Shown in pieces: positions 7,820-16,891 of a stretch of 64,000 bases of DNA. Under the pieces are notes generated by a model. That model had not been told where the DNA came from. It ran no database searches and saw only the letters and a list, made by a program, of their open reading frames with translations. The number at the start of each line of letters is the position of its first letter. Positions within the stretch are counted from its first letter, which is position 1. The translations under genes were made by a program, and so were the position numbers. This DNA comes from Simplicispira psychrophila DSM 11588 (lineage in GTDB: Bacteria > Pseudomonadota > Gammaproteobacteria > Burkholderiales > Burkholderiaceae_C). The stretch is from the NCBI RefSeq assembly GCF_000688255.1, contig NZ_JHYS01000002.1, positions 326,329 to 390,328 on the forward strand, written 5' to 3'.

Positions 7820-8551
7820 ATGACCCACGCATTCACCAAGACTTTCGTTGCCGCCCTGGCCTGTGCCTTGCCGCTGCTGGCCAGCGCCCAGCTCAGCAGC
7901 AACCTCTCGCTGACCAGCAACTACAAATTCCGTGGCCAGGACCAAGACAGCAGCAAGGTGCGCGCCTTCAAGCCCGCGCTGCAAGGCGGCTTTGACTACG
8001 CCTTTGGCGAGACGGGCTGGTATGTGGGCAACTGGAACTCCAGCGTGAACTGGCTGAGCGGCAACTCCCTCGAAGCCGACCTGTATGGGGGCTACAAATT
8101 CAAGGCCGGTGGCGCCGATCTGGACTTGGGCGCGCTGACCTATCTCTACCCCGGCAACACCCATGGCAACACCACCGAGCTGTATGGCGCGGCCACCTAT
8201 GGGCCGGTCACGGCCAAGTATTCGCACACCGTTTCCGAGGACTACTTTGGCTGGGCCGGCACCAAGTCGGGTTCAGGTCTCAAGGGGCGCAACACCGGTT
8301 ACCTGAACCTCGCCTTTGCCCAGGAAGTGGCGCCCCAGCTGACGTTGAAGGCATCGGTAGGCTTCACGCGCTTTGCCAGTGACATCAAGCACACCGGCGT
8401 GCCCAACTACATGGACTACCAGGTAGGCGGCGTCTACGACTTTGGTGGCGGTCTGTCGCTGGGTGCGGCCGTGGCCGGTGCCAATAAAAAGGACTATTTC
8501 GGCGCCGTCAACAAAGCCCGCCTGGTCGTTTCGCTCACCAAAACCTTGTAA
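7820..8551 (+). CDS. TorF-family putative outer-membrane porin
   Basis: A 243-residue exported protein with a signal peptide (VAALACALPLLASAQ) and a beta-barrel pattern: alternating residues, LTSNYKFRGQDQDSS and repeated aromatic-girdle strands, ending in the aromatic-poor but hydrophobic strand VVSLTKTL. This is the Gcw_chp/TorF family commonly encoded just before glnK-amtB in betaproteobacteria, where it presumably helps small nitrogen sources cross the outer membrane. Ribosome site TGGAGAAA precedes the ATG. It is first gene of a nitrogen-limited operon (43 bp to glnK). Confidence 0.88.
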   Translation: MTHAFTKTFVAALACALPLLASAQLSSNLSLTSNYKFRGQDQDSSKVRAFKPALQGGFDYAFGETGWYVGNWNSSVNWLSGNSLEADLYGGYKFKAGGADLDLGALTYLYPGNTHGNTTELYGAATYGPVTAKYSHTVSEDYFGWAGTKSGSGLKGRNTGYLNLAFAQEVAPQLTLKASVGFTRFASDIKHTGVPNYMDYQVGGVYDFGGGLSLGAAVAGANKKDYFGAVNKARLVVSLTKTL

Positions 8552-8932
<381 letters not shown>

Positions 8933-8970
8933 ACCCCTCCCCTCTTTTTTCCAAGAACGCGAGAATCGCC

Positions 8971-10401
8971 ATGAAAAAACTACTTGCTTGTCTCTTGCTC
9001 GGTGTGGGGTTGTTGGCCAGTGCTGTGCCTGTCTTGGCACAAACCGCCGTAATGGCCGAATCCACCACCGCCATCGTCCCTGCAGCCACGCCCCCCGCCG
9101 ATGCGGCCCTGGCCGTGGCTGCCCCCGTGCCGGCCCCCGCTGGTGCGGCCGTGGTTGCGGCCCCCGCCGCACCCAAGCTCGATTCCGGCGACACCGCCTG
9201 GATGCTCATCTCCACCGTGCTGGTGATCCTGATGGTCATTCCGGGCCTGGCCTTGTTCTACGGCGGCCTAGCCCGTTCCAAGAACATGCTGTCGGTGCTG
9301 GTGCAGGTGTTTGTGATCTTTGCGCTGATCACTGTGCTGTGGGCCGTTTACGGCTACAGCCTGACCTTTGCCGGCGAGGGGCAGTTCTTTGGCGGCCTCG
9401 ACAAGCTCTTCCTCAAGGGCATAGCGCCCGACACGCTTTCGGCGGTGCTGCCGACCATTCCTGAATACGTGTTCGTCGCCTTCCAATCGACGTTTGCGGC
9501 CATCACTGTGGCGCTGATCGTCGGCTCGTTTGCCGAGCGCATCAAGTTCGCTGCCGTGCTGTTGTTTGCGGTGTTGTGGTTTACCTTCAGCTACATCCCC
9601 ATGGCCCATATGGTGTGGGGCGGTGGCCTGTTGGCCAAAGACGGTGCGCTGGATTTTGCCGGTGGCACGGTGGTGCACATCAACGCCGGTATCGCTGGCC
9701 TGGTCGGTGCCTACATGGTGGGCAAGCGCATCGGCTTTGGCAAAGAGGCGCTGACGCCGCACAGCCTGACGTTGACCATGGTGGGTGCCTCGCTGTTGTG
9801 GGTCGGCTGGTTTGGCTTCAACGCCGGTTCGGCCGGTGCCGCCAACGGCGTGGCGGGTCTGGCCTTCATCAACACGACCCTGGCCACAGGCGCTGCCACG
9901 CTGTCGTGGTTGGCCGGTGAGGCGCTGCACAAGGGCAAGGCCTCCATGCTGGGCGCCGCCTCGGGTGCCGTGGCTGGCCTGGTGGCTGTTACGCCAGCGG
10001 CCGGGTTCGTTGGCCCCATGGGCTCCATCGTGCTCGGATTGATTGCTGGGGTGGTCTGCCTGTGGGGTGTGGGTGGCTTAAAGAAAATGCTGGGCGCTGA
10101 CGACGCGTTTGACGTGTTCGGTGTACATGGCGTGGGCGGCATTGTCGGCGCCATCCTGACGGGGGTGTTTGCATCGCAAAGCCTGGGCGGCACCGGCGGT
10201 CTGACCCCTGACACCTTTGCCATGGGCGCGCAAGTGTGGATCCAGGTGAAGAGCGTGCTGCTGACCATCGTCTGGTCTGGCGTGGTCTCGTTCATCGCCT
10301 ACAAACTGGCTGACCTGCTGGTGGGGCTGCGCGTGCCCGAAGAGGCCGAACGCGAAGGCCTGGATATCACCTCTCACGGCGAAACAGCGTACAGCCGCTG
10401 A
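8971..10401 (+). CDS. amtB: Ammonium transporter AmtB
   Basis: A 476-residue Amt/Rh channel with a cleavable signal peptide (CLLLGVGLLASAVPVLAQ) and an Ala/Pro-rich periplasmic linker to about residue 68, then 11 membrane helices. Family motifs visible: TAWMLISTVLVILMVIPGLA, FYGGLARSKNML, FVVFQ-type segment (EYVFVAFQSTFA), the pore histidine segments (DFAGGTVVHINAGIAGLVGA and FGVHGVGGIVGAILTG). It conducts ammonium into the cytoplasm and is gated by GlnK encoded just upstream. The Ala-rich insert after the signal peptide is longer than in enteric AmtB but common in betaproteobacteria. Confidence 0.96.
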   Translation: MKKLLACLLLGVGLLASAVPVLAQTAVMAESTTAIVPAATPPADAALAVAAPVPAPAGAAVVAAPAAPKLDSGDTAWMLISTVLVILMVIPGLALFYGGLARSKNMLSVLVQVFVIFALITVLWAVYGYSLTFAGEGQFFGGLDKLFLKGIAPDTLSAVLPTIPEYVFVAFQSTFAAITVALIVGSFAERIKFAAVLLFAVLWFTFSYIPMAHMVWGGGLLAKDGALDFAGGTVVHINAGIAGLVGAYMVGKRIGFGKEALTPHSLTLTMVGASLLWVGWFGFNAGSAGAANGVAGLAFINTTLATGAATLSWLAGEALHKGKASMLGAASGAVAGLVAVTPAAGFVGPMGSIVLGLIAGVVCLWGVGGLKKMLGADDAFDVFGVHGVGGIVGAILTGVFASQSLGGTGGLTPDTFAMGAQVWIQVKSVLLTIVWSGVVSFIAYKLADLLVGLRVPEEAEREGLDITSHGETAYSR

Positions 10402-10413
10402 ACGAGGGGGTGG

Positions 10414-10450
10414 GAAGGCAGCGGTGTCTGGTGGCACTGCTGCCTTCTTT
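10414..10450 (+). terminator. Rho-independent terminator after amtB
   Basis: GAAGGCAGCGGTG (10414-10426) pairs with CACTGCTGCCTTC (10435-10447) around an 8-nt loop with one G-T pair, followed by a short T-run (TTT). It closes the porin-glnK-amtB operon. Confidence 0.75.
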
Positions 10451-10512
10451 ATGGAGAGTTGCTGGGGGAGGTATTGGGGTCAGAATTATTGGGGTCAGAT
10501 TTCAATTAATTT

Positions 10513-10567
10513 GAATCAAATGGCGCTAAAGCCCATGCCAGTCATGCGCTATGTGCTATCTATTTTG
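10513..10567 (-). repeat. Dispersed repeat copy
   Basis: Read on the reverse strand: AAAATAGATAGCACATAGCG, then TGGGCTTTAGCG and CCATTTGATT, the order of blocks shared by the family. It lies in the 255-bp gap between amtB and the SMP-30 gene; the gap also holds a short tandem ATTGGGGTCAGA at about 10472-10500 and no gene. Confidence 0.7.
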
Positions 10568-10657
10568 CAGTAACTTGGTATTTTTTTATGCCTGTGTACA
10601 GAGATCAAAACCGGTTCGCGCTCTAATCTGCGGCTCTGACACTGCAGGAGCAAGCAC

Positions 10658-11839
10658 ATGGCATGGCGCGTGATTACCCGTGAGGCGGCGCAGTTGGGCG
10701 AGTCGCCGTTCTGGTCGGCAGACGACGCCCGGCTGTATTGGGTGGACATTGCCGGGCGCGCCGCTTTGCGCACCGACCCGGCCAGCGGCGCCACCGAGCG
10801 CTGGCCGCTGCCCGATGAGCCCGGCTGTATCGCGCCGGCGCGCACCGATGGCCGTCCCAGCGGCTGGGTGTTGGCGCTGCGCAGCGGCATCTACCGCGCG
10901 CAGCACTGGGGCGGGGCGTTGGACTGCCTTGCGCGCCTGCCCTACGACCCGGCGCATGAACGCGCCAACGACGGCAAATGTGATCCGCGCGGGCGTTTCT
11001 GGGTGGGTACGCGCGACGAGCGGCCCGGCGGTGGCCATGCGGCGATGTACTGCATCGATGCGCGCCAGGGTCCGGCACAAGTGCAGCGCATGTGGGGCGG
11101 CGCCAGCACGCTCAACGGCCTGGGCTGGTCGCCTGACCAAGGCACGTTGTACAGCGCCGACACGCCGACGCACCGCATCGAAGCGCGCGACTGGGACGGC
11201 GCGCACAACACCCTCGGCCCGGTGCGCCTGCTGCACCCGTTTGCGCTCAAGCCGGCGGGCTGGCAACCGGGGGAGGGCGTGCCCTATGGCGGTCGCCCCG
11301 ACGGCGCAGCGGTCGATGCAGAGGGCAACTACTGGTGCGCGCTGTACGAAGGGGGGCGCGTGCTGCAACTCTCGCCCGGCGGCGCAGTACTGCAAGCGAT
11401 TGCCACGCCCGTGGTGTGCCCGACCATGGTCTGCCTGGGTGGGCCGGACGGGCGCACGCTGTTTGTCACCAGCGCGCGCCACGGCCGTCCGCCAGCGGAT
11501 CTGGCACGCACGCCGCTGGCCGGCCACGTGCTGGCGCTGGCGCAGCCCGTGGCGGTGCCAGGCTTGCCGGTGAATGCGTTTGTCGAGTCGGGTGCGGCGC
11601 TGCCGCAGGTGGTGCCGGCTTTGACGCTGCAAGCCGTCAATGACGGCGTGGTCGCCGTTTTGCTCGCCAGTGGCGCGCCGGTCGGTCACCTGAAATGGAT
11701 CGGTGGCCGGTGGAAGTTCAAGGCCATGGGTTACGAGGGCACGGACCTGGTGCCCGGTGGTGGGCCATTGACGGCGCGCCACAACTGCACCTTTGCGCTG
11801 CTGGACGCTGCTGCCATCGAGGCCGGCTTGCTGGGCTGA
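10658..11839 (+). CDS. SMP-30/gluconolactonase-family protein with extra C-terminal region
   Basis: A 393-residue protein. Residues ~1-295 form an SMP-30/LRE six-bladed propeller: LGESPFWSADDARLYWVDI with the metal-ligand Glu, HERANDGKCDPRGRFWVGT with the family N-D-G-x-x-D signature, and STLNGLGWSPDQGTLYSADT. Such enzymes hydrolyse sugar lactones using a divalent metal. The family usually ends near residue 300; here a further ~85 residues follow (for example VGHLKWIGGRWKFKAMGYE), with no similarity I recognise. The start has ribosome site GCAGGAG. It is followed by glcE after 74 bp. Substrate unknown. Confidence 0.82.
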   Translation: MAWRVITREAAQLGESPFWSADDARLYWVDIAGRAALRTDPASGATERWPLPDEPGCIAPARTDGRPSGWVLALRSGIYRAQHWGGALDCLARLPYDPAHERANDGKCDPRGRFWVGTRDERPGGGHAAMYCIDARQGPAQVQRMWGGASTLNGLGWSPDQGTLYSADTPTHRIEARDWDGAHNTLGPVRLLHPFALKPAGWQPGEGVPYGGRPDGAAVDAEGNYWCALYEGGRVLQLSPGGAVLQAIATPVVCPTMVCLGGPDGRTLFVTSARHGRPPADLARTPLAGHVLALAQPVAVPGLPVNAFVESGAALPQVVPALTLQAVNDGVVAVLLASGAPVGHLKWIGGRWKFKAMGYEGTDLVPGGGPLTARHNCTFALLDAAAIEAGLLG

Positions 11840-11913
11840 ACGCCCAAATAAGGGGGTGGCCACCGCCATCATTGCGCCGTTGCACCCTGGTCGCAGGCGT
11901 ACCATCGGCGACT

Positions 11914-13044
11914 ATGGAACGTGTTCTGCAACAGATGATCGAGCGTGTGCGCGATGCCGCGGCACACCAGGCGCCGCTGCGCATCCGTGGTGGCGGGAGT
12001 AAAGACTTTCATGGTGGTGTGCCGCTGCAAGGCGAGGCGCTCGATACGCGCGCCTACCGCGGCGTGGTCAGCTATGAACCCAGCGAGCTGGTCGTCACCG
12101 CGCGCGCTGGCACGCCGCTGGTCGAGCTGGAGGCGCTGCTGGCCGAGCACGGGCAGTGCCTGGCGTTCGAGCCACCACACTTTGGTGCAGGTGCCACGGT
12201 GGGCGGCATGGTGGCGGCGGGCTTGTCCGGCCCGGGGCGCGCCAGCGTCGGTGCGGTGCGCGATTTTGTGCTGGGCGTGGAGCTGATCAATGGCCGCGCC
12301 GAACATTTGACTTTTGGTGGCCAGGTGATGAAAAACGTCGCTGGCTACGACGTCTCGCGCCTGATGGTGGGCGCCTGGGGCACTTTGGGCTTGCTGACGC
12401 AGGTCAGTCTGAAGGTGCTGCCGCTGACCCCGGGCGAGTCCACGCTGCGCTTTGATTGTGACCAGGCTGAAGCGCTGCGCCGTCTGCATACTTGGGGCGG
12501 CCAGCCGCTGCCGCTGAATGCCAGTTGCTGGCTGCAGACTGCCGAGGCGGGCCAGCTGTATGTGCGCCTGCGCGGTGCAGTGGCTGCGGTCGAGGCGGCG
12601 TGCAAAAGCATGGGCGGCGAACGGCTGGACAACGCTGCCGTGGCCCCTGACTGGCATGCCTGCCGCGAGCAGACCTTGCCTTGGTTTGCTGCGCGCACGC
12701 AGTCACCCGCTGAGCCGCCGCTGGATTTGTGGCGCCTGTCGGTGCCCGACACCGCGCCGGTGCTGGCGCTGCCCGAAGGCGTGGCGGCGCCGCTGGTCGA
12801 GTGGCACGGCGCCCTGCGCTGGGTGCAGGCGCCGCGTAAACATGCTGCCGCCTTGTATGAAAAAGCCCTGCTGGCCGGTGGGAGTGCTTCTCTTTTTGTA
12901 GCTGGTAGCGCAGGCTCTTTAAAGGCTGAAGGCTGTTTTGCTGTGCATTCGGCTGCTCTGGGGGCGATCCACCAGCGGCTACGCCAGGCGTTCGATCCGG
13001 CCGGACTCTTCAATCCGGCACGTGCGGGCGCTGTAGGCGCTTAG
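11914..13044 (+). CDS. glcE: Glycolate oxidase FAD-binding subunit GlcE
   Basis: A 376-residue FAD_binding_4 protein. The PP-loop region LRIRGGGSKDF, the GATVGGMVAAGLSGPGRAS segment and MKNVAGYDVSRLMVGAWGTL are GlcE signatures; the C terminus DPAGLFNPAR fits. GlcD, GlcE and GlcF together oxidise glycolate to glyoxylate at the inner membrane. Here no glcD lies within the window, and a yoaK-like gene sits between glcE and glcF. Residues about 327-344 (SLFVAGSAGSLKAEGCFA) are encoded by a copy of the dispersed repeat, replacing the usual loop before the last helix. Start ATG 11914 is chosen because the upstream frame overlaps the lactonase gene. Confidence 0.9.
   Translation: MERVLQQMIERVRDAAAHQAPLRIRGGGSKDFHGGVPLQGEALDTRAYRGVVSYEPSELVVTARAGTPLVELEALLAEHGQCLAFEPPHFGAGATVGGMVAAGLSGPGRASVGAVRDFVLGVELINGRAEHLTFGGQVMKNVAGYDVSRLMVGAWGTLGLLTQVSLKVLPLTPGESTLRFDCDQAEALRRLHTWGGQPLPLNASCWLQTAEAGQLYVRLRGAVAAVEAACKSMGGERLDNAAVAPDWHACREQTLPWFAARTQSPAEPPLDLWRLSVPDTAPVLALPEGVAAPLVEWHGALRWVQAPRKHAAALYEKALLAGGSASLFVAGSAGSLKAEGCFAVHSAALGAIHQRLRQAFDPAGLFNPARAGAVGA
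12892..12945 (+). repeat. Dispersed repeat copy lying in frame inside glcE
   Basis: TTTTTGTAGCTGGTAGCGCA, then TTTAAAGGCTGAAGGC and TTTTG follow the block order of the intergenic family (compare 16826-16880). It is read through in frame without a stop. Confidence 0.65.
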
Positions 13045-13048
13045 CGCC

Positions 13049-13834
13049 ATGCGGCGACTGCGCCACCTGACCGGACGCCACCGCACCTCGTCTACCAACC
13101 GTGCGCTGGGCCTGCTGCTGGCCTTCAACGCCGGCGCGGTCAATGCCGGTGGTTTTCTGGTGGTGCAAATGTACACCTCGCACATGTCGGGTTTTTTGTC
13201 GCTGCTGGCGGACAACGTGGTGCTGGGCAATCTGGCGCTGGTGTTGAGTGCCGTGGGCGTGCTGTGGGCCTTTCTGTCGGGCGCCGGCACCACGGCGATT
13301 TTGGTCAACTGGGCGCGGGCGCACCAGTTGCGCAGCGGCTTTGCGCTGCCGCTGCTGCTCGAAGCGCTGCTGATGCTGCTGTTTGGCCTGATGGGTGCCA
13401 TCACCCTGACCTGGCACACGGTGTTTGCCGTGCCACTGACGGTGCTGCTGCTGGCCTTCATCATGGGACTGCAAAACGCCGTGGTGACCAAGATGTCGTC
13501 GGCGCAGATCCGCACCACGCACATGACCGGCGTCATCACCGACTTAGGGATAGAGATGGGCAAGATGTTTTACTGGAACCGCAGCGGCACCCCGCCGGCG
13601 GCGCAGGTGCGCGCGAACCATGTGCGCATGCGCCTGTACGCCAGCCTGCTGGCCATGTTCACCAGCGGCGGCGTGGTCGGGGCGGCAGGTTTCAAATACA
13701 TTGGCTTCATCTGGGTGGTGCCGCTGGCCGCGCTGATCTTGGCGCTGTCGTTGCCGCCGCTGATGGCGGATCTGGAGCGCCTGCGCACGCTGTGGCGCCT
13801 GCGCCGCCAAGGCACTGCGCCAGACCGCCCCTGA
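13049..13834 (+). CDS. YoaK/DUF1275 family membrane protein
   Basis: A 261-residue integral membrane protein with about six helices. Family landmarks: the N-terminal FNAGAVNAGGFLVVQMYTSH with the conserved THMSG-like TSHMSGF, and later FIMGLQNAVVTKMSSAQIRT and THMTGVITDLGIEMGK. DUF1275 proteins have no established biochemical role. The gene begins 4 bp after the glcE stop and ends 49 bp before glcF, so it is probably co-transcribed with the glycolate oxidase genes. Confidence 0.88.
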   Translation: MRRLRHLTGRHRTSSTNRALGLLLAFNAGAVNAGGFLVVQMYTSHMSGFLSLLADNVVLGNLALVLSAVGVLWAFLSGAGTTAILVNWARAHQLRSGFALPLLLEALLMLLFGLMGAITLTWHTVFAVPLTVLLLAFIMGLQNAVVTKMSSAQIRTTHMTGVITDLGIEMGKMFYWNRSGTPPAAQVRANHVRMRLYASLLAMFTSGGVVGAAGFKYIGFIWVVPLAALILALSLPPLMADLERLRTLWRLRRQGTAPDRP

Positions 13835-13883
13835 TGGCCTCTGAACACGCCCGCTATTTTTTATCTGTTTCACCACCCATACC

Positions 13884-15119
13884 ATGCAAACCCAGCTTGC
13901 TCCCCTGTTCCAGGGCACGGCCGACGGCCAGGTCGCCGAAGCCATCCTGCGCAAATGCGTGCACTGCGGTTTTTGTACCGCCACCTGCCCGACCTACCAA
14001 TTGCTCGGTGACGAGCTGGACAGCCCGCGCGGGCGTATTTACCTGATCAAGCAGGTGCTGGAAGGCCAAACGCCGACGCGCAGCACGCAGCTGCATTTAG
14101 ACCGCTGCCTGACCTGCCGCAACTGCGAAACCACTTGCCCGAGCGGCGTGCAATATGGCCACCTGGTCGATATTGGCCGCAAGCTGGTTGACGCGCAGGT
14201 GCCGCGCCCGCTGGGCGAACGGGCCACGCGCTGGCTGCTGAAAGAGGGCCTGACCTCGCCGCTGTTTGCCCCGGCCATGCAACTGGGCCAGGCGGTGCGC
14301 AGTCTGCTGCCAGCCAGCGTGCGCGCCAAGGTGCCAGCGCCCGAGCCGGCCGGTGTCTGGCCGACGCGGTCACACGCGCGCAAGGTCTTGCTGCTGGCGG
14401 GTTGCGTGCAGCCGAGCATGGCGCCGGGCATCAATAGCGCCACCGCACGGGTGCTGGACGCCGCCGGTATCCAGACCATCATCGCCCCCGAGGCCGGCTG
14501 CTGCGGCGCGGTCAAATTCCACCTGAACGACCAGGACGGCGGGCTGGCCCACATGCGCGCCAACATCGACGCCTGGTGGCCGCACATCGATAGCGGCGCG
14601 GTCGAATGCCTGGTCATGAACGCCTCGGGCTGCGGCGCCACGGTGAAGGAATACGGCTACCACCTGCAACACGACGCGCAGTACGCCGCCAAAGCGGCGC
14701 GCATCAGTGCCCTGACGCGCGACCTGAGCGAGCTGCTGCCCGACATCACCCCACTGCTGCAAGGAAAACTGGCCGACGTACCCCAGGGTGTCATGGCCTT
14801 TCATGCGCCGTGCACCTTGCAACACGGCCAGCAGCTGCGCGGCGGCGTGGAAACACACCTGCGCGCGCTCGGCTTTGACGTGCGCGTGGCTTTGTGTGAA
14901 GCGCATTTGTGCTGTGGCTCGGCCGGTACCTATTCGGTGCTGCAGCCTGAGCTGTCCCAGCAGTTGCGCGAGCGCAAGCTGGGCCACCTGGGCGCGCTGG
15001 AGCCGACGGTGATCACCTCGGCCAACATTGGTTGCATCACCCACCTGCAAAGCGGCACCGCCACGCCGGTACGCCATTGGGTGCAGGTGCTGGACGAGGC
15101 CTTGGCTGGTCAGCCCTGA
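13884..15119 (+). CDS. glcF: Glycolate oxidase iron-sulfur subunit GlcF
   Basis: A 411-residue protein with two [4Fe-4S] ferredoxin motifs in the N-terminal 100 residues, KCVHCGFCTATCPTYQ and CLTCRNCETTCPSGV, and two CCG domains (PEAGCCGAVKFH and EAHLCCGSAGTYS) that bind further redox centres. It passes electrons from the FAD subunits of glycolate oxidase to the quinone pool. Full length for the family. No clear ribosome site precedes ATG 13884. It is the last gene of the lactonase-glcE-yoaK-like-glcF group. Confidence 0.94.
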   Translation: MQTQLAPLFQGTADGQVAEAILRKCVHCGFCTATCPTYQLLGDELDSPRGRIYLIKQVLEGQTPTRSTQLHLDRCLTCRNCETTCPSGVQYGHLVDIGRKLVDAQVPRPLGERATRWLLKEGLTSPLFAPAMQLGQAVRSLLPASVRAKVPAPEPAGVWPTRSHARKVLLLAGCVQPSMAPGINSATARVLDAAGIQTIIAPEAGCCGAVKFHLNDQDGGLAHMRANIDAWWPHIDSGAVECLVMNASGCGATVKEYGYHLQHDAQYAAKAARISALTRDLSELLPDITPLLQGKLADVPQGVMAFHAPCTLQHGQQLRGGVETHLRALGFDVRVALCEAHLCCGSAGTYSVLQPELSQQLRERKLGHLGALEPTVITSANIGCITHLQSGTATPVRHWVQVLDEALAGQP

Positions 15120-15190
15120 GCGGCAGAAATTCAGGTGCGGCGGCACCGTCGCTACCATGGCGCCCATAAACAAGGGAACAGGGAGGCGCC

Positions 15191-15784
15191 ATGCGTTTTG
15201 AGGGAACACTTGCGAAGTGGAATGACGACCGGGGTTTTGGCTTTATCCAGCCGACGCAAGGCGGCCAGGAGCTGTTTGCACATATCTCGGCATTTCCGCG
15301 CGATGGTCAGCGGCCGCAACTCAACGAGCCCTTGAGCTTTGAGGTGGCGCTGGCGCAGGGCGGTAAAAAGCAAGCCGTGGCCATTCAGCGGCCCGGTGCC
15401 GTGGCGCCGCGCTCCACTGCTGCCCGGCGCACGCCGCCGCAACTGTCACGCAACCATTCGTCCACCGGCGTGTTTGGCAAGCTGGTAGTGCTGCTGCTGG
15501 TGTGCGCTGTGTTGGGCGTGGGCTACTCAAAGTACGACGCCTACCAGCAGGCGCGGGCCAGCGCGACAGTGGCAGCGCCATGGGAGGACGCCCCACCTGC
15601 CGGCCGCAGCATCCCGGCGGTGGCGCCTCTGGTGCCTAGCAGCTACCGCTGTGATAGCCGGCAACACTGTTCTCAAATGACCTCCTGCGCCGAGGCCACC
15701 TTCTTTTTGAAAAATTGTCCCACCACCAAAATGGACGGCGATGGTGACGGCGTGCCCTGTGAGCAGCAATGGTGCACGCGTTAA
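15191..15784 (+). CDS. Cold-shock domain protein with membrane segment and C-terminal excalibur domain
   Basis: A 197-residue three-part protein. Residues ~1-68 form a cold-shock domain with RNP-like strands (KWNDDRGFGFIQP and ELFAHISAF). A basic linker leads to one membrane helix at about 96-114 (KLVVLLLVCAVLGVGY). The C-terminal ~45 residues form a Cys-rich excalibur-type calcium-binding motif (MDGDGDGVPCEQQWC). By topology the nucleic-acid domain would face the cytoplasm and the excalibur domain the periplasm. Ribosome site AGGGAGGCG precedes the ATG. Family members are frequent in Burkholderiales and have no known function. Confidence 0.82.
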   Translation: MRFEGTLAKWNDDRGFGFIQPTQGGQELFAHISAFPRDGQRPQLNEPLSFEVALAQGGKKQAVAIQRPGAVAPRSTAARRTPPQLSRNHSSTGVFGKLVVLLLVCAVLGVGYSKYDAYQQARASATVAAPWEDAPPAGRSIPAVAPLVPSSYRCDSRQHCSQMTSCAEATFFLKNCPTTKMDGDGDGVPCEQQWCTR

Positions 15785-15874
15785 CCCCATCACCGGGCGG
15801 AGACTGCTTTACAGGCCTTTGACGCCAAGGCTGGCATGATTGAGGGCTTTGTTGCTGTTATCCGCTACACCTAT

Positions 15875-16798
15875 ATGACCGACCACCTGCCCACTCCAGA
15901 CCAGACCGCCGCGCCCGCTGCCCCCGAAGGCGCTGCCGCGCCCGCGCTGCCTGAGAACGCTTCCGCCAGCGCTGCTGACACGCACCGCCCCGCAGGCGCT
16001 TCAAACCGGGGTGGCCGGGGTGGCCGTGGCCGCGGGCGCAAACCCGGTGGCGGCGACCAAGCTGCACCCGCTGATGCGCATGCACCAGCCGATGCCACCG
16101 CTGCCCCACGCCGTGCCCCACGCGCCATCCCGCCGGCGCTGGAGCAACTGGCCGCGCTGTACCCGCAGCTGTTTGGTGCGGTGTTTTTGCCGCTCAAGCG
16201 CGGCATTTTTCAGGACCTGCTGAGCGCCCACCCGGAAGCGTTTGAGCGCGAAGCACTGAAGCTGGCGCTGGGCATCCACACGCGCTCGACGCGCTATCTG
16301 CAATGCGTCGCTGCCGGCCAGCAGCGCCACGACCTGCAAGGCCAGCCGGTCGAAGCCATGGCGCCTGAGCACATCCACCAAGCCTTGCTGGAAGTGCACC
16401 GGCGCCGCCAGGGCCGCAGCACCGAAGACCTGCTGCCCAAGCTGCGTGCGCGCATCGTCGCCAACATCGAGGCCAGTGGCCTGTCGCGCGAAGAATACGC
16501 CGAGCGCGTGCGCACGCGCGACGCAGCGGCCAACGCCCTGCTGGACGAAGCGCTGGCCGAACTGTCCGCAAAAATCGCCCGCGAAGAAGCGCTGCAGCGC
16601 ACTTTCGAGGCCAGCGGCAAGAGCGTGGACGAGTTCGCTGACATGTACGGCATGGACCCGCGCGCCGTGGCCCGCAGCCTGCACAACGCGCGGTCGCGGG
16701 CGGCGGCTGAAGCAGCGGCGGCCGCCGCCGCAGCAGCAGTAGAGCCAGAGGTGGCAGCTGACCCCATCGAGCCACACCCTGCACCCGACGCCGCATAA
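15875..16798 (+). CDS. ProQ/FinO domain RNA chaperone
   Basis: About 307 residues from ATG 15875 (an in-frame ATG at 15836 would add 13). An Ala/Pro-rich disordered N terminus with an RGG-like stretch (GRGGRGRGRKPGGG) precedes a ProQ/FinO domain at about 85-190: ALEQLAALYPQLFGAVFLPL, KRGIFQDLLSAHP and THTRSTRYLQ-type segment (IHTRSTRYLQCVAAGQQRH). A helical tail ends in poly-Ala and a Pro-rich end. Members bind structured sRNAs and mRNA 3' ends and act as post-transcriptional chaperones. It stands as a single gene, followed by a repeat and convergent corA. Confidence 0.87.
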   Translation: MTDHLPTPDQTAAPAAPEGAAAPALPENASASAADTHRPAGASNRGGRGGRGRGRKPGGGDQAAPADAHAPADATAAPRRAPRAIPPALEQLAALYPQLFGAVFLPLKRGIFQDLLSAHPEAFEREALKLALGIHTRSTRYLQCVAAGQQRHDLQGQPVEAMAPEHIHQALLEVHRRRQGRSTEDLLPKLRARIVANIEASGLSREEYAERVRTRDAAANALLDEALAELSAKIAREEALQRTFEASGKSVDEFADMYGMDPRAVARSLHNARSRAAAEAAAAAAAAAVEPEVAADPIEPHPAPDAA

Positions 16799-16825
16799 AA
16801 GCCGCATGAAAAAGCGCTAGCAACT

Positions 16826-16880
16826 ATCAAAAAAATAGCTGCTGACGCACGTATTTAAAGGGCGGTAGGCCAATTTGACT
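16826..16880 (+). repeat. Dispersed repeat copy
   Basis: TATCAAAAAAATAGCTGCTG, GCGCA-like ACGCAC, TTTAAAGG and AGGCCAATTTGAC follow in family order. It fills the gap between convergent proQ-like and corA genes. Confidence 0.75.
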
Positions 16881-16891
16881 GCAAAGAGCGC

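Noticed and set aside
10472..10500. Tandem ATTGGGGTCAGA as part of a mobile element
   Set aside because: Two short units only, no ends or transposase; recorded in the neighbouring repeat entry.
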